From NCBI RefSeq assembly GCF_000003605.2, contig NW_003150758.1, forward strand, positions 344,618 to 394,429: a stretch of DNA of 49,812 nt, read 5' to 3'. The position numbers were made by a program, and so were the translations under genes. Origin of the DNA: Saccoglossus kowalevskii. Taxonomy: Eukaryota > Hemichordata > Enteropneusta > Harrimaniidae. A model generated the notes under the pieces. That model was not told where the DNA came from. It worked only from the letters and a program-made list of their open reading frames with translations, and searched no databases. Of this stretch, positions 12,701 to 24,700 are shown in pieces (the stretch's first letter is position 1; each line of letters starts with the position of its first letter).

Positions 12701-15700
12701 ATCATTTACCTCTTTCTGCACAAAACTTTCTCGGTCCTTTTTACGTCTCTTTGGTGTCTTTCACTTAAAGATTGATTTTTGGAGTTCTTTGTTGAGATTA
12801 TTTTTTTTTACCTTCATTCCCAGCTGCATTCCTTGTGATTCTTTTTGTCATTGATGGCCTGGATAGATGGATAGCATTCTCTAAATAAAAATATTGTTTT
12901 GAAACCTGAATTTTGTCGTGGGATGCTCACTGTGCTCTGATACAACTGACATCTTTGAATAACTTCCATAATTTGGCTTCTATGGTTTAATATACTTATT
13001 GAAGAAGAAAAAATCTTCGTAGTGTACCAGCACCAAAGCTTTCAGTAGCCACTTGAGTCAGAGAATTGCAGCAAGAATCTTATTTTGTATCTCTCATAAT
13101 TTGTTTTCTTTTTTTCCTGTCGTGTGTCTTCTGTTTGCACAATTCTCTGCACAGTTCCATCCTCCTCCCTTCTACCAGGTCAGTGTTCATATATTGTCAA
13201 TGCGCAATGTAGAATTGATTTTGACATCCCATTGCATACCATTATCTCTTTATACTGCAACACACCTACATACCGATACAAATAATCTATGGCAATTTGT
13301 TATACATTAACTATATTGGATGAACTATTAATTTAAATACAAAAAAGTAATCGTGATAGCCAGAATTCATTTCTTGGTCAGCATGCATGTTTTCGGTATG
13401 CAATCACAGTACCATAAGAACTCCAAAATGGTGAACAGATTTACTAACAACGATAAGGATTTCAGAATACAAAATTACTAGTATGGTAAAATCTTTGAGT
13501 ATCAAAAAGTAACTTATATGTGTGTGAGCTCAGTGATAGTTTGCTGTTAATAGTGATATTTCTTTCAAAATCCCTTGAAGTACAATGTTTGTACAATGTT
13601 TTAAAGCCTGAATCATCCCTAGAAGAAAGAGGCAAAATTTTAAAAACCAGAAAAAAAGGTACAATTTTGTGATCGATTGAAATCTTGAAACCAATAAATT
13701 ACAGAAATCTTGCACATAATTACATGGTCGAATTTAAAGGAAGAAAAATTTTGGAATTTTTATGGTCTAACAAAGACACATGAACTTTAATTTGAATGTA
13801 CATTTGTATAGACAGGTGCCTGCATTTTGCAACCTTTTCACTTTTAATCAATATTACCATTACTAATTCTGTGCTGTGTTTTAGAGAGTTCCCTGTGCAC
13901 ACATTGATTATATGATCTAATATATTATTTTATTATAGGAGCAAGACAACGGTTGCTGTTGACAACTATATTTGCTCTAAGTGTTAAGTACCAACCTGTT
14001 GATATATCATTAGCTGTTTCTACTGGCATGTTAACGTTACTATCACAACTGTGTGGTCATCAGGCAACATTCAAACCATTAGTGCCATGGTTATCAAGAA
14101 GTGTGTCGCAACTGAACACAATATTACAAGTAGCAAGTATGAGATTGCTGCAGATATTAGCTGTTACAACAGGGTAAGGGACGACGTCAAAAGATCAATG
14201 TCGGATAAAAAACTTAATTCCTTTAGTTTTTTTCCAAACCCCCCTACCCTCCACTGAAACTTAATTGATAAATATTGGTCATGGCGTCAGACTACATTCA
14301 CCGTTAAATACAAATTGATAATCGGACAGTAGTATTGCGTAGCAGTTGGTTGTCGGGTGGGTGTAAAAAGATTTTACAAATGCACAGATTTACACTTGAA
14401 CCAAACCATTTTCTCGTCTTGGATGTGTGTTTTTTTTTTCTTTTCGGCTATTTCTGTCCNNNNNNNNNNNNNNNNNNNNNNNNNNNNNNNNNNNNNNNNN
14501 NNNNNNNNNNNNNNNNNNNNNNNNNNNNNNNNNNNNNNNNNNNNNNNNNNNNNNNNNNNNNNNNNNNNNNNNNNNNNNNNNNNNNNNNNNNNNNNNNNNN
14601 NNNNNNNNNNNNNNNNNNNNNNNNNNNNNNNNNNNNNNNNNNNNNNNNNNNNNNNNNNNNNNNNNNNNNNNNNNNNNNNNNNNNNNNNNNNNNNNNNNNN
14701 NNNNNNNNNNNNNAACCCCCCCCCCCACCCCCAAACTAAAGGAAATAAATTTTTTATCCGACATCGATCTTTTGACGTCGTCCCTAAGTGCACAAGTCTT
14801 TGGTATGAACTTCAGATTAGTAAGGACACTCAGTTTCAATACTAAATTTCTCAAGCATGTAGGATACTAATATCTGTGTGAAGTTTAAGCTCTGTAAGTC
14901 AATATATTCATCGTTTGTTGTGATCAGATTTTCTGAATGATGGGAATCTCAATTACAAATTTTTATAGAAATTTAAAACACATGCAGAGATGTGAATATT
15001 CATTTATAGCCATAGAAAATAGTTAAATAGTGAAACAAACACCATTACATTCACCAGCTAAGCTCCTAGAAATGTCACAATGTTGTAATTTAGTACATGT
15101 ATTAGTCAAATGCCTCCCTAAATATAATGTTTAGGGAAACTTTTCTCTGAAATAATAATTTTTCTTTTTCTTTTTTGTGAAGAACTTATGCTGATAAATT
15201 AAGTTCTAACATAATCCAAGCCGTTATGGATCTTCTGTGCAATCAGTTGAACAACCTGCTTGATGTTGCCTGTGGCTATGCTAACAAACCTCATGCTTCA
15301 CTCAAACCTCATGAGAAAACACTGAAGGAAGACAAAGATGAAAATGAAACAAAAACTGGTCAGCAAGATCCTTCCAAGAAAGCTGATCCTAGTAAAGGTG
15401 AAAAGCATTGTGATACATGAATGTATATGTGCAATAGTACAGCGGGTGGAAAGTTGATGTACCTTAGTGTTGTAATCATATTTATCTTTTGTATTGTATT
15501 GACAACCAATAATTATGTCATTTTTCAATGTGTATTACAGGGAGGCCTTTGAAACCAATAAGTGAACGTTCAAGGAAACTAGCAGAGACCTCATTGGGTG
15601 ACTTCTTAGTGTTCTTAAGACGTGTAGCATCTTCTAGAGTTGTTCAGCAACAGATTAGTGACAGGAAATGGTGTAATCTCTTGCTGTCTATTGCTGGAAA

Positions 15701-18700
15701 CAAACCAGGTACTGGTAAGTGAATTTATTTATTTAATTTAAAAATTCTGAATTTGGGTAAGTTCTAGTCATCCTGTGGCAGTCCACTAACTCTTTACAGC
15801 AAGCATGCTGTGACTTGTTGCATTCGCTGGGGACAGGACACCACACAGGACCATTAAATTCATACCTGCTCTAATTAAACACATTTCTCTGCAAGCCTGA
15901 CAAGTGTATACTCTTTATCACTGCCGAGTGTACAACCAAGTCTAGGAGTCAAACCCCCAATCTCCCTGATGCTACACATCAAATTAAATTAAATATAGTG
16001 TACAGTCCAGTAATTGGACTACGGACAAATGATTATTTTAGGAAGTGGCTGAATTGTTAGTGGACAAAATTAACATTTTAATGTGGGATTTATGCACTAG
16101 TAACTTGATTGCAGAATTAAATGTCAGTGGAGATCATTTCAACAGAAAATGTATGAAACAATACTTAGAACGACTCAAAGGTGACTAATTTCTTGTCATT
16201 AAGAACAACATTTGATTGGTAGCATTTGAGTGTGACCATTTCCTGCCACATGTTTGAATTGCTAGAGGAAAATATATAATTATTGTTCCATGAAAAAAAG
16301 GGGTTTAACAAAAGGTGATGTTTGTGTTTCTCTGACATGCATTGACAATTAAATTCAAACTAGAATCCCAGGTAACATTGACTATCTACTACACTAAATT
16401 CTTATTTGATCATTGAACACTTTCACAATGATTCTATGCAGCTGCCAGTACACCTATGAGCTACATACATGTTTAATACTTAATAATAGTAATAGTCCCC
16501 GTTCGGATGAGTCCAAAAAAGATATATTGGTTTAAAGATCCAACTCAAAATGACCGATTTGTGGCCATTTTTTGTGCTAAGAAATCATCAAAATCATTTT
16601 TGGCATTCCAGAACTTGTCCTTGTTTGTGTATGGATGAATTTCGTCCAAACTTGGTACATGTATTAGACATTATGGGTCCCTGATGCACGTCATTTTGTT
16701 TTTCAGCTCGCATTCAAAATGACCGACTGGCAGCCATTTTATTTTGAAATGGATATACAGATGTATTGGTTTGACGATCTGATTCAAAATGGCTGATCGG
16801 TGGCCATGTTTTAATTAATGTTGTTCCAGAGCAATATTTCTCAATATGAACAAGTATTTCTACTACTGTAAAATACTTTATTTTCGCTTGGAATTAATTT
16901 TTGCTATTTTAGCTGAAGGAATGATTCAGTGAAAATAAAATTCAGCGGATTTACTTTTTTCTCTATATTTTACATTTAGCGTGTCAAAAATCAGTGAAAA
17001 TACATACAAAACACTCAAAAAATCTTTTCAGCGAAAATTTATTCCAGCTAAAATAAAGTATTCTACAGTATATTACAATAAACAAAACTATATAACTTAG
17101 TTTTGATAACTAACGGGGACTGTGCCATGCATGGCTTGTTAGTGAAGAAATAATGTGAATCTATTTCTTCACTAAGTTGTTAAGTTAGTCAGAGACCAGT
17201 TTCTTTTGTATTTGTTTGCAGCAACTCCACTGGTAGAGAATGTGAGGACTCGACTTCTAGCTCTTCACTTATTGGAAGCTGTCTTACCAGCATGTGATGT
17301 CAATACACATAGTGATCACATCAAATCTGTTGTGGATGTTTTATTTTCTAATCTTTCGGAAAGTTTCTGGTGTGTGCCGCAAGCTGTGAGTGAACCAGTA
17401 ACTTCAGAAAAGTTTCTGACAAAAGGTTCAACATTCCAGGAGGAAGAAGATGAAGATAAGTTAGCAATGCAGGAAGCCACATTTGATGGTGAACGAACAG
17501 TTTGTTGTAGTGGTGAAAATGGCCATACTCTCGTACATGGATCTGGTGGTAGAGGCTATGGTTTGGGATCAACAGGAATTACGTCTGGTTGTTATCAATG
17601 GAAGGTTAGTGTGGCAATATTTTGCGGTTAGTTTTCCCCTAGATGAATACTCAGAATTCTTCCTCATTATTGAGTTCTGCTATCTTGTGATGTATAACTT
17701 GGTTACTTTTTGTTCATGAATACATGAATCTGTATTGCTTTCATGCGTTTATCATTGAATCACCTGTTACATGTTTGTATTAAGAGAAATGAATGTTGGG
17801 AAGTGTTTCCTGTAAATAAATTTTTCACATTGTGTTTTCATCTCAGAAACCACCTTCAATCAAGTGTAGGTCGAGTGGTGATGAGTTCTGAGATTATAGC
17901 ATTTTAATCGGGTGGTTCACAAACCAACAGCAGTTGTTTAGTTGTGTTAATTTGGCAGGTTACTACATCATTATATTTTTATTTGTCCACAGTTTTTCAT
18001 TGTAAAAGAGAATAAAGGAAATGAAGGAACATGTGTTGGAATATCTAAATATCCAGTACGAGATTTCAGTCACAGAACAACATCTGACATGTGGTTATAT
18101 AGAGCTTACAGTGGGAATTTATATCATAATGGTGAACATTCATTAACATTGCCAGGATTTACGCAAGGAGATTATATTACATGTGTATTAGACATGGAAG
18201 CTAGGACAATCTCATTTGGAAAAAACGGAGATGTAAGTTGTATTTTTGTATTTAAGATTTGCATAAATTTATCAGTAAATGTCATTTGAGATGAAATGTA
18301 CCCAATAAAATGTGTCATGTATGCAGTTATTAATGATCAGTGCATATAGCATACAGAGATCTTGAGTTTTTATTGCCAAAATCATACATTAAATTACTAT
18401 AATATTAATAACTTAATTGGGATTGGCAAATGCTGCACTTTCATTCAAAACAAAATCTGGTGATGGTTACGTAAACTAGATTTATTGTTCTGTTGCCAAT
18501 ATAGGAACCAAGACTTGCCTTTGAAGATGTAGATGTGACTGAACTTTATCCAGTAGTTATGTTTTACAGCAGTAATCCTGGAGAAAAGGTATACATTGTC
18601 CAGTTGTTTATCACATATGAGAGAGAGAGCGAGTCTGGGCATCATCAGTTTTTTGAACAGGCACTGATCAATTATATTTAGTGACTTAGTGCAAAGCTTG

Positions 18701-21700
18701 AGTCTGTTCTAATAATTTATGAACATTTTGGTGAATATACTTAAATGTTGAGAAATATACTAAGTGAAAGTTTATTATACTTTTTTTTCCCTATTTGTGT
18801 ATCCCAAAAGTCACAAAAACTATTTTACCTAGATTTCACTACTAACTGCATTTGCACCCGACACAATTCAAATTCAGAATACTGAACTTCAAAGTCGAAG
18901 TTAATTTGGAATTAATTAGATGTTTTATGGATATTTGTTTTCTGCACTGCAGGTTAAAATCTGTGATATGCAAGTAAGAGGTGCACCAAGAGATTTGTTA
19001 CCTGGTGACCCGCTCTGTGCTCCACTGTCAGCTGTTATAGCAGAAGCTAATGTAGCACTTATAAGATTACTGCATAGAAATGGAAACTGGACACAAGCTA
19101 TCAATAAATGTATTCTAGAAAGATTTTCATCTATCAAGAAAATAACAGAGTTGTTGGAAGGAAAAGCTGATGATGTTAAAAATAACAAGAAAGATGATAC
19201 GGAGGAGTCAACAAAAGAGGATAAAGATGGAAAACTAACTAAGCATGAAAATGTGTCAGAAGACAAATTGCAAGAAATATTACAAACTGAAAGCGAGCAA
19301 AAGGATTCTGATAAACCAGATGATACAGTGACAGCAGATGATAAATCTGATGATGTTGTAGAAACCGAAAAAGAGGAAGTTACTTTGAATAGTTTGTGCC
19401 AGTATGTATGGCCAGCGTTGTCTGTTATTGGTGGTGTTGATAGAGGGTTGCGAGTTGGCGGTAGATGTGTTCACAGACAGACATCGAGAGAAGCTACACT
19501 ATTGGGAGTTTTAAAAGAAGGTGGCACATCTGGAAAAGTTCAATGGGAGGATGCTGATGCCACAATCAGGTAAATGGCGTAGTAATTGTTTACATCATTC
19601 ATGTAGTCTACAGATCCACTTTCGTTGGTATCGATGACTACTACAGCAATGGGTGCTACCGGTATTCACATTACAGTTTTGCATTGCAAAATACATGTTG
19701 GAAGCCGTGCACTTAAAGGTCCTGTTAAAAAATTAGCATTAACAAATTATAGTCTGAAATAGGTATACTTAAAATCTCTCAAAAACAAATATTCTTGGCT
19801 TTTCAGCTCCGCTGTTGACTTTGTCAAGCTTCTTGATAACTTCAAGCCTGAATGCTTTGATACTTGCATATATGTACCTTGGGTAGCCTTCTCAGATTTG
19901 TTCATTTCATGATGTTTCCTTTTAATTCTCTAATTTTGGTGAATATTTTTGTTATTTTTGGTAAAAAGTGATATTTTGGACTTCTTAAAAAACGCCTGTC
20001 TGATTGCTTTGATATTACATATATAGGTACCATACATGTACATGTATGTGGACCTCTCTCATATTTGCTCATGAATATTTTTGTCATTTTTGATAAAAAG
20101 TGATATTTTCAAATTCTTGTTGAAAAAAGCAAGTCTCATTGCTATGATACTATACAAATTGTTAATTTTCTAATGATATTCTTTGTTCTTTAATTGAAAT
20201 GTGCATTGCTAACAGCGGAGCTATCTCAGTCGACAGGCTGCTTGTCTACTCTTCTGTTGAATACTAATAGAGAAAATAATAAATATGTGTGATTTGAGTT
20301 ATTTATAATATCTTCATTACAGTGACACAGCGATATCTAATTTGGATGCAATAGAACCAGTTGGATTTGATTCAAGCAAACTGAATGGACTGTCAGCATC
20401 ACATCTGATGGAATTAATGAAGCTGTCATCAATCATTGAAGACAATGCTGCTGCAGAGTTGAAGCTTGCATCGGCTAGAAAATACAAGACTGAAAAGTCA
20501 TTACAGAGAGAATCAGAACAAGGTTCGCTAGAAAAAAGTTTAGATGCCGACATTGCCAGTGCAATGAATGTAGATGAATGTAGTTCAGGAGCTAGTACAC
20601 CAAGGGATACAACTGTTGAAATGACAGAAAGAGCAGTATCAACTGAATACCCTGAATCACTTGATTATGCCGTTACAACAGCGATAACAGTGATCTCAGA
20701 TTCTAGTGGGACTGTGAGTAGAAAGCAAACTGCCCAACTTGCATCTCCTGAATCCAGTTTGTCTGATTCTTCACCAGTGAATGAACCCACAGGCCTATCT
20801 ACTGCCAGTGCTGCCACACAAGCTGGTGAAACGATTGCTGCAAGTATCACTACTCAATTAGTAGATGAGGTTTTTCAAAATCTTTCCTCTGAACTGCAGG
20901 GTGCTTTCACGTCTAAATCTGGAGACAAATCCGCATACATCGGTAAAAGTGCTGCACTAACACATTTGATGTCTGAGGATAGACCAGAAAATACTGATGC
21001 ACTCAGTAAAAGCACAGCACCCCCTAGTGACGTGATGGAGCCATGGAAAAATGAATGCGAGATAAGTGCCTTACAGTCAGCATATCTCCAGATTGGAGCC
21101 TTGAAATCCCTCGCTGTTATCATGGGTTGCAGTAAATTTGCTGAAATGTTGTTGGTTCCAAAGGCTGATCTAGAAGAGAAGGATCCTACACCAGAAGAAA
21201 CTAAGAATGATGAGGATGGCGATAAAAGTACAAAAAGTCGGGACGAAAATGATGAATTAAAGGATGTGATGAGAACTGTTATGAAACAGATGGTAAAGAG
21301 AGCTGTTATGCCGTCCCCGATTAAAAGAATTGTATCATTAATGGAATTAGAAAGGGCACATGCGATACTACTTAAGATGGCAATCAATGGTTCTTATGCA
21401 GATATTGGTGAACCACTGTCTAAATCAAGTGAGTATTAAATCTACATGCAAGAATAAAGCTTTTATTACATTTATGTCTAAATAGGGGAATACATCAAAA
21501 CCCTGAAAATGCTGTGAACATGCATGAGCGAAATTTGATATACCTTGTCAAATTTGAATTGTGTCACCTTCAACAAACCAGTTTATCTGCAAAGCAGCTT
21601 CACAATGTTTTATGTAAATGGTCAGTCTATTTTGTGCAGGATAAATTTATACATGTAATACCTAGCTCTGAAATAGAATTTTGGTAATTCTACAGAAATC

Positions 21701-24700
21701 ATGAACAGCATGCACAGTAATTTGCTATTTTAAAGTGAAAGTCTTAGAATTATTTTTGTGTTGCTAGCAAAGCATTGTGGTATTATATTTGATAGTTGTC
21801 TTTTGCAATTCCACAAGATGTAATCGTATGTAAAGTGTTAATGAGTCAATAAAAAAGGAGATCAGCCCCCTTTTATAGTTCTATGAAATGGTTATGCTTT
21901 CAAGAGACTTGCTTCAAAATTTAGAAAATGGAGATAAAAACACTCCTTCGAGTATAGTATCAATATTAGCATGGAATGTTACATCTTTGCAATCCACAAT
22001 TAGGTATAATATTTTTCGGATCATTTCAGGTGATGAGAGTACCAAGGCTAATGATGTTAATAAATCCACACCTTCAGAACCATCATCAACTCCAAATAGT
22101 CGAACTCAAAATCAAGATTCAAATGCCAATTTTGATGGACCTATAGTTCGTGCATTTGACAGACAAAGGAGTACATTACGTTCAAACGCACCACCTTGTC
22201 TGGTCATACCACCACAGATTGCAACTACATCAGATACTCTACCTACACTGTCACCATCATTGTCTCCTCCATTGACACCAGTCATACAAGGACAGGGTGT
22301 AGTGGAGGTTGGTAGGGAGATAACAGATGCAGTTGGTAAGTATCATTATTGTAGTTTGAAAGGATAGGTTATATTACACTTCTAATGACAAATGAATTTT
22401 ATGTGTGAGGGGTAATAATCAGATGACTGCTCACACTGTATTCTTCTGTACATATTTAGTTATTGGCTAGAGTGATTAATATGTTCAAACTATACATGTA
22501 TATATTTTACTTTTAGTAATTTTGTTTTGTGGATCTTGTGAGCAGCTACTTTGGTTTTTGAAATGTACATGCAATATCTCCTACATGCCTAAAACAATTT
22601 CTTTCATACGTTGTACCTCAACGAGGGACGGTGGTTGTACATATACTGTAAAAACTTTGTTTTAGAATTCATTGATATTTCCATCATGCACTGTAGTACA
22701 ATGTAAACAAAGGAAAGTGTGTGAATGAGATATCAATAACATCGAACCTGTGTTGAGTGTTTACAATGTAGTATTCCCATGTAAGGTGAAATTCAAATGC
22801 TGGAATGAGTGCAGATATGGAATTTTATGGAAAGCAAAATTCTATTGTCTCAGTGCTAGATGTATAATAATGTGTCCCATGACGGCTTGTTTTGAATGAT
22901 TTTTGTTGTTTGTTTACAATTAGCAACCTCCACAACTTCATCCTCATCAAGACCATCAAGTTGTCCTCAGAGGAGAAGATCTCCATCGCCACCCCCACCA
23001 CCACCACCACTGCCACCTCCACCGATAGCAGTACCATTACTAGAAATGGGATTTTCCATTGGACATATTAAAAGGGCTATGACTGCCACTGGTGAGTATA
23101 ATGTCTGGCAATGCCTACCTACAAGGTCACCTTTCAAATTTATTATTATGTAAATATTTGTGAATTTTCACACTATATTACACTCTTCCTTTAGTGTGTG
23201 GGGCACACTGGTATAATAGGGGAAAAATTAACTTAATTTTGAGACTACGTTTGGAATATAAAAATGAATGCTATACAATCATTCTAGGCACCAGAGGAGA
23301 AGTAGATGCTCGTAGAATAAATGTGTTAGCAACATGGATGATAGAACATCCCAGTACTGTAGAAGATGAAGATGAAGAACCTACACCTACACCTTGTAGT
23401 GAGGAACCTACACCATCCAGACCATTACTTTCAACTCCTGTACACCAAGCCCCAATGGCTATATGTGAAAGTACTGCTATTGAACCAATGGAAAGGAGGT
23501 AAAAACCATGCAATATTCACTCATGGTATCATTATAGCTGTTATTGTTGCCTGTACTATCTATCAAGTACTGCTGACTAACATTTGTATTCTGTACAGTT
23601 TCGTACCATTGTCATTTTTTTTTAAGTTTAATCATAACCTTAACATTGTATAAACTTAATTTCAGTGAGATAGGTGAAAGAGAAGTTGAAAGTGAATTAA
23701 TGCATGTAACAAGAAATGACCGTCCACCCACTAGACAAGGTGGTCTACATCAAAGATATAGGGCTATGGCTGATTTGACATCGTTAATGACTCATAGAGG
23801 TAGGTGACTGCTGTAAAGTATCATAATCACTAATTGCTGTAATTAATTATTAAAAAAATGATATTTATTGGCTTCACTACAATTAGAGAACTATCAAAAT
23901 AGATTCTACTTTGCTTTCTTCAGGTCGTGACAGTCATGAAAATGCAGAGAGAGCACATGTGCGCGGTGAAGGCAATGCTTTATATGATACACTGTATCTT
24001 GATGAAGACATAGAAATAGATGATGATCCCATGGAAGATCTTTTCAATGCGGATTTTGCATCTGAAAGGGAACTTTTGGGACTTTGGTATCCAGAGGTAA
24101 GACAGTTTGTACCATGTTCTTGTCTGGTCTATGAAAATTACTCAACCCTTACATTTCTAAAGATCTACTATGCCACAATGTTTGGGAACCAAAAATAAAT
24201 TTCTATTGCCCACTTGAATTCTTGTATACATATTTGGCTACAACTAACTAACATCCTTCTTTGTAAATTTTACAATAAATTGTACTTTTGGTAAAGACAT
24301 GACTATCCTGTCTCTCCGTTGCTGACTCACTACTTCTAAGTATTTAAAAGTCTGAATTAGCATCAGTTGACAGTGCTGATGATTCTTGTATACATATTTG
24401 GCTACAACTAACTAACATCCTTCTTTGTAAATTTTACAATAAATTGTACTTTTGGTAAAGACATGACTATCCTGTCTCTCCGTTGCTGACTCACTACTTC
24501 TAAGTATTTAAAAGTCTGAATTAGCATCAGTTGACAGTGCTGATGATTCTTGTATACATATTTGCCTACAACTAACTAACATCCTTCTTTGTAAATTTTA
24601 CAATAAATTGTACTTTTGGTAAAGACATGCCTATCCTGTCTCTCCGTTGCTGACTCACTACTTCTAAGTATTTAAAAGTCTGAATTAGCATCAGTTGACA

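Larger units (their letters stand above)
15715..17221 (+). other. Intron between exons 15 and 16
   Basis: Holds a dispersed repeat cluster (16499-16813), a family A MITE (16864-17070) and a 13-bp hairpin (17140-17174). No gene seen. Confidence 0.75.

Noticed and set aside
14335-14870. Long open frames across 14.3-14.9 kb on both strands
   Set aside because: They exist only because N bases translate as X; real sequence is missing there.
20875-21387. 170-codon minus-strand open frame opposite exon 20
   Set aside because: Shadow of the long coding exon on the plus strand; same for 18925-19266 and 20317-20553 on the minus strand.
21879-22013. 135-nt open segment with an acceptor-like ttttatag and a donor-like attag|gtata before exon 21
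   Set aside because: It is open only in phase 0, but the intron around it is phase 1. Inserted after exon 20 it reads into a stop (a-tt, cta, tga). There is no resemblance to HERC1.
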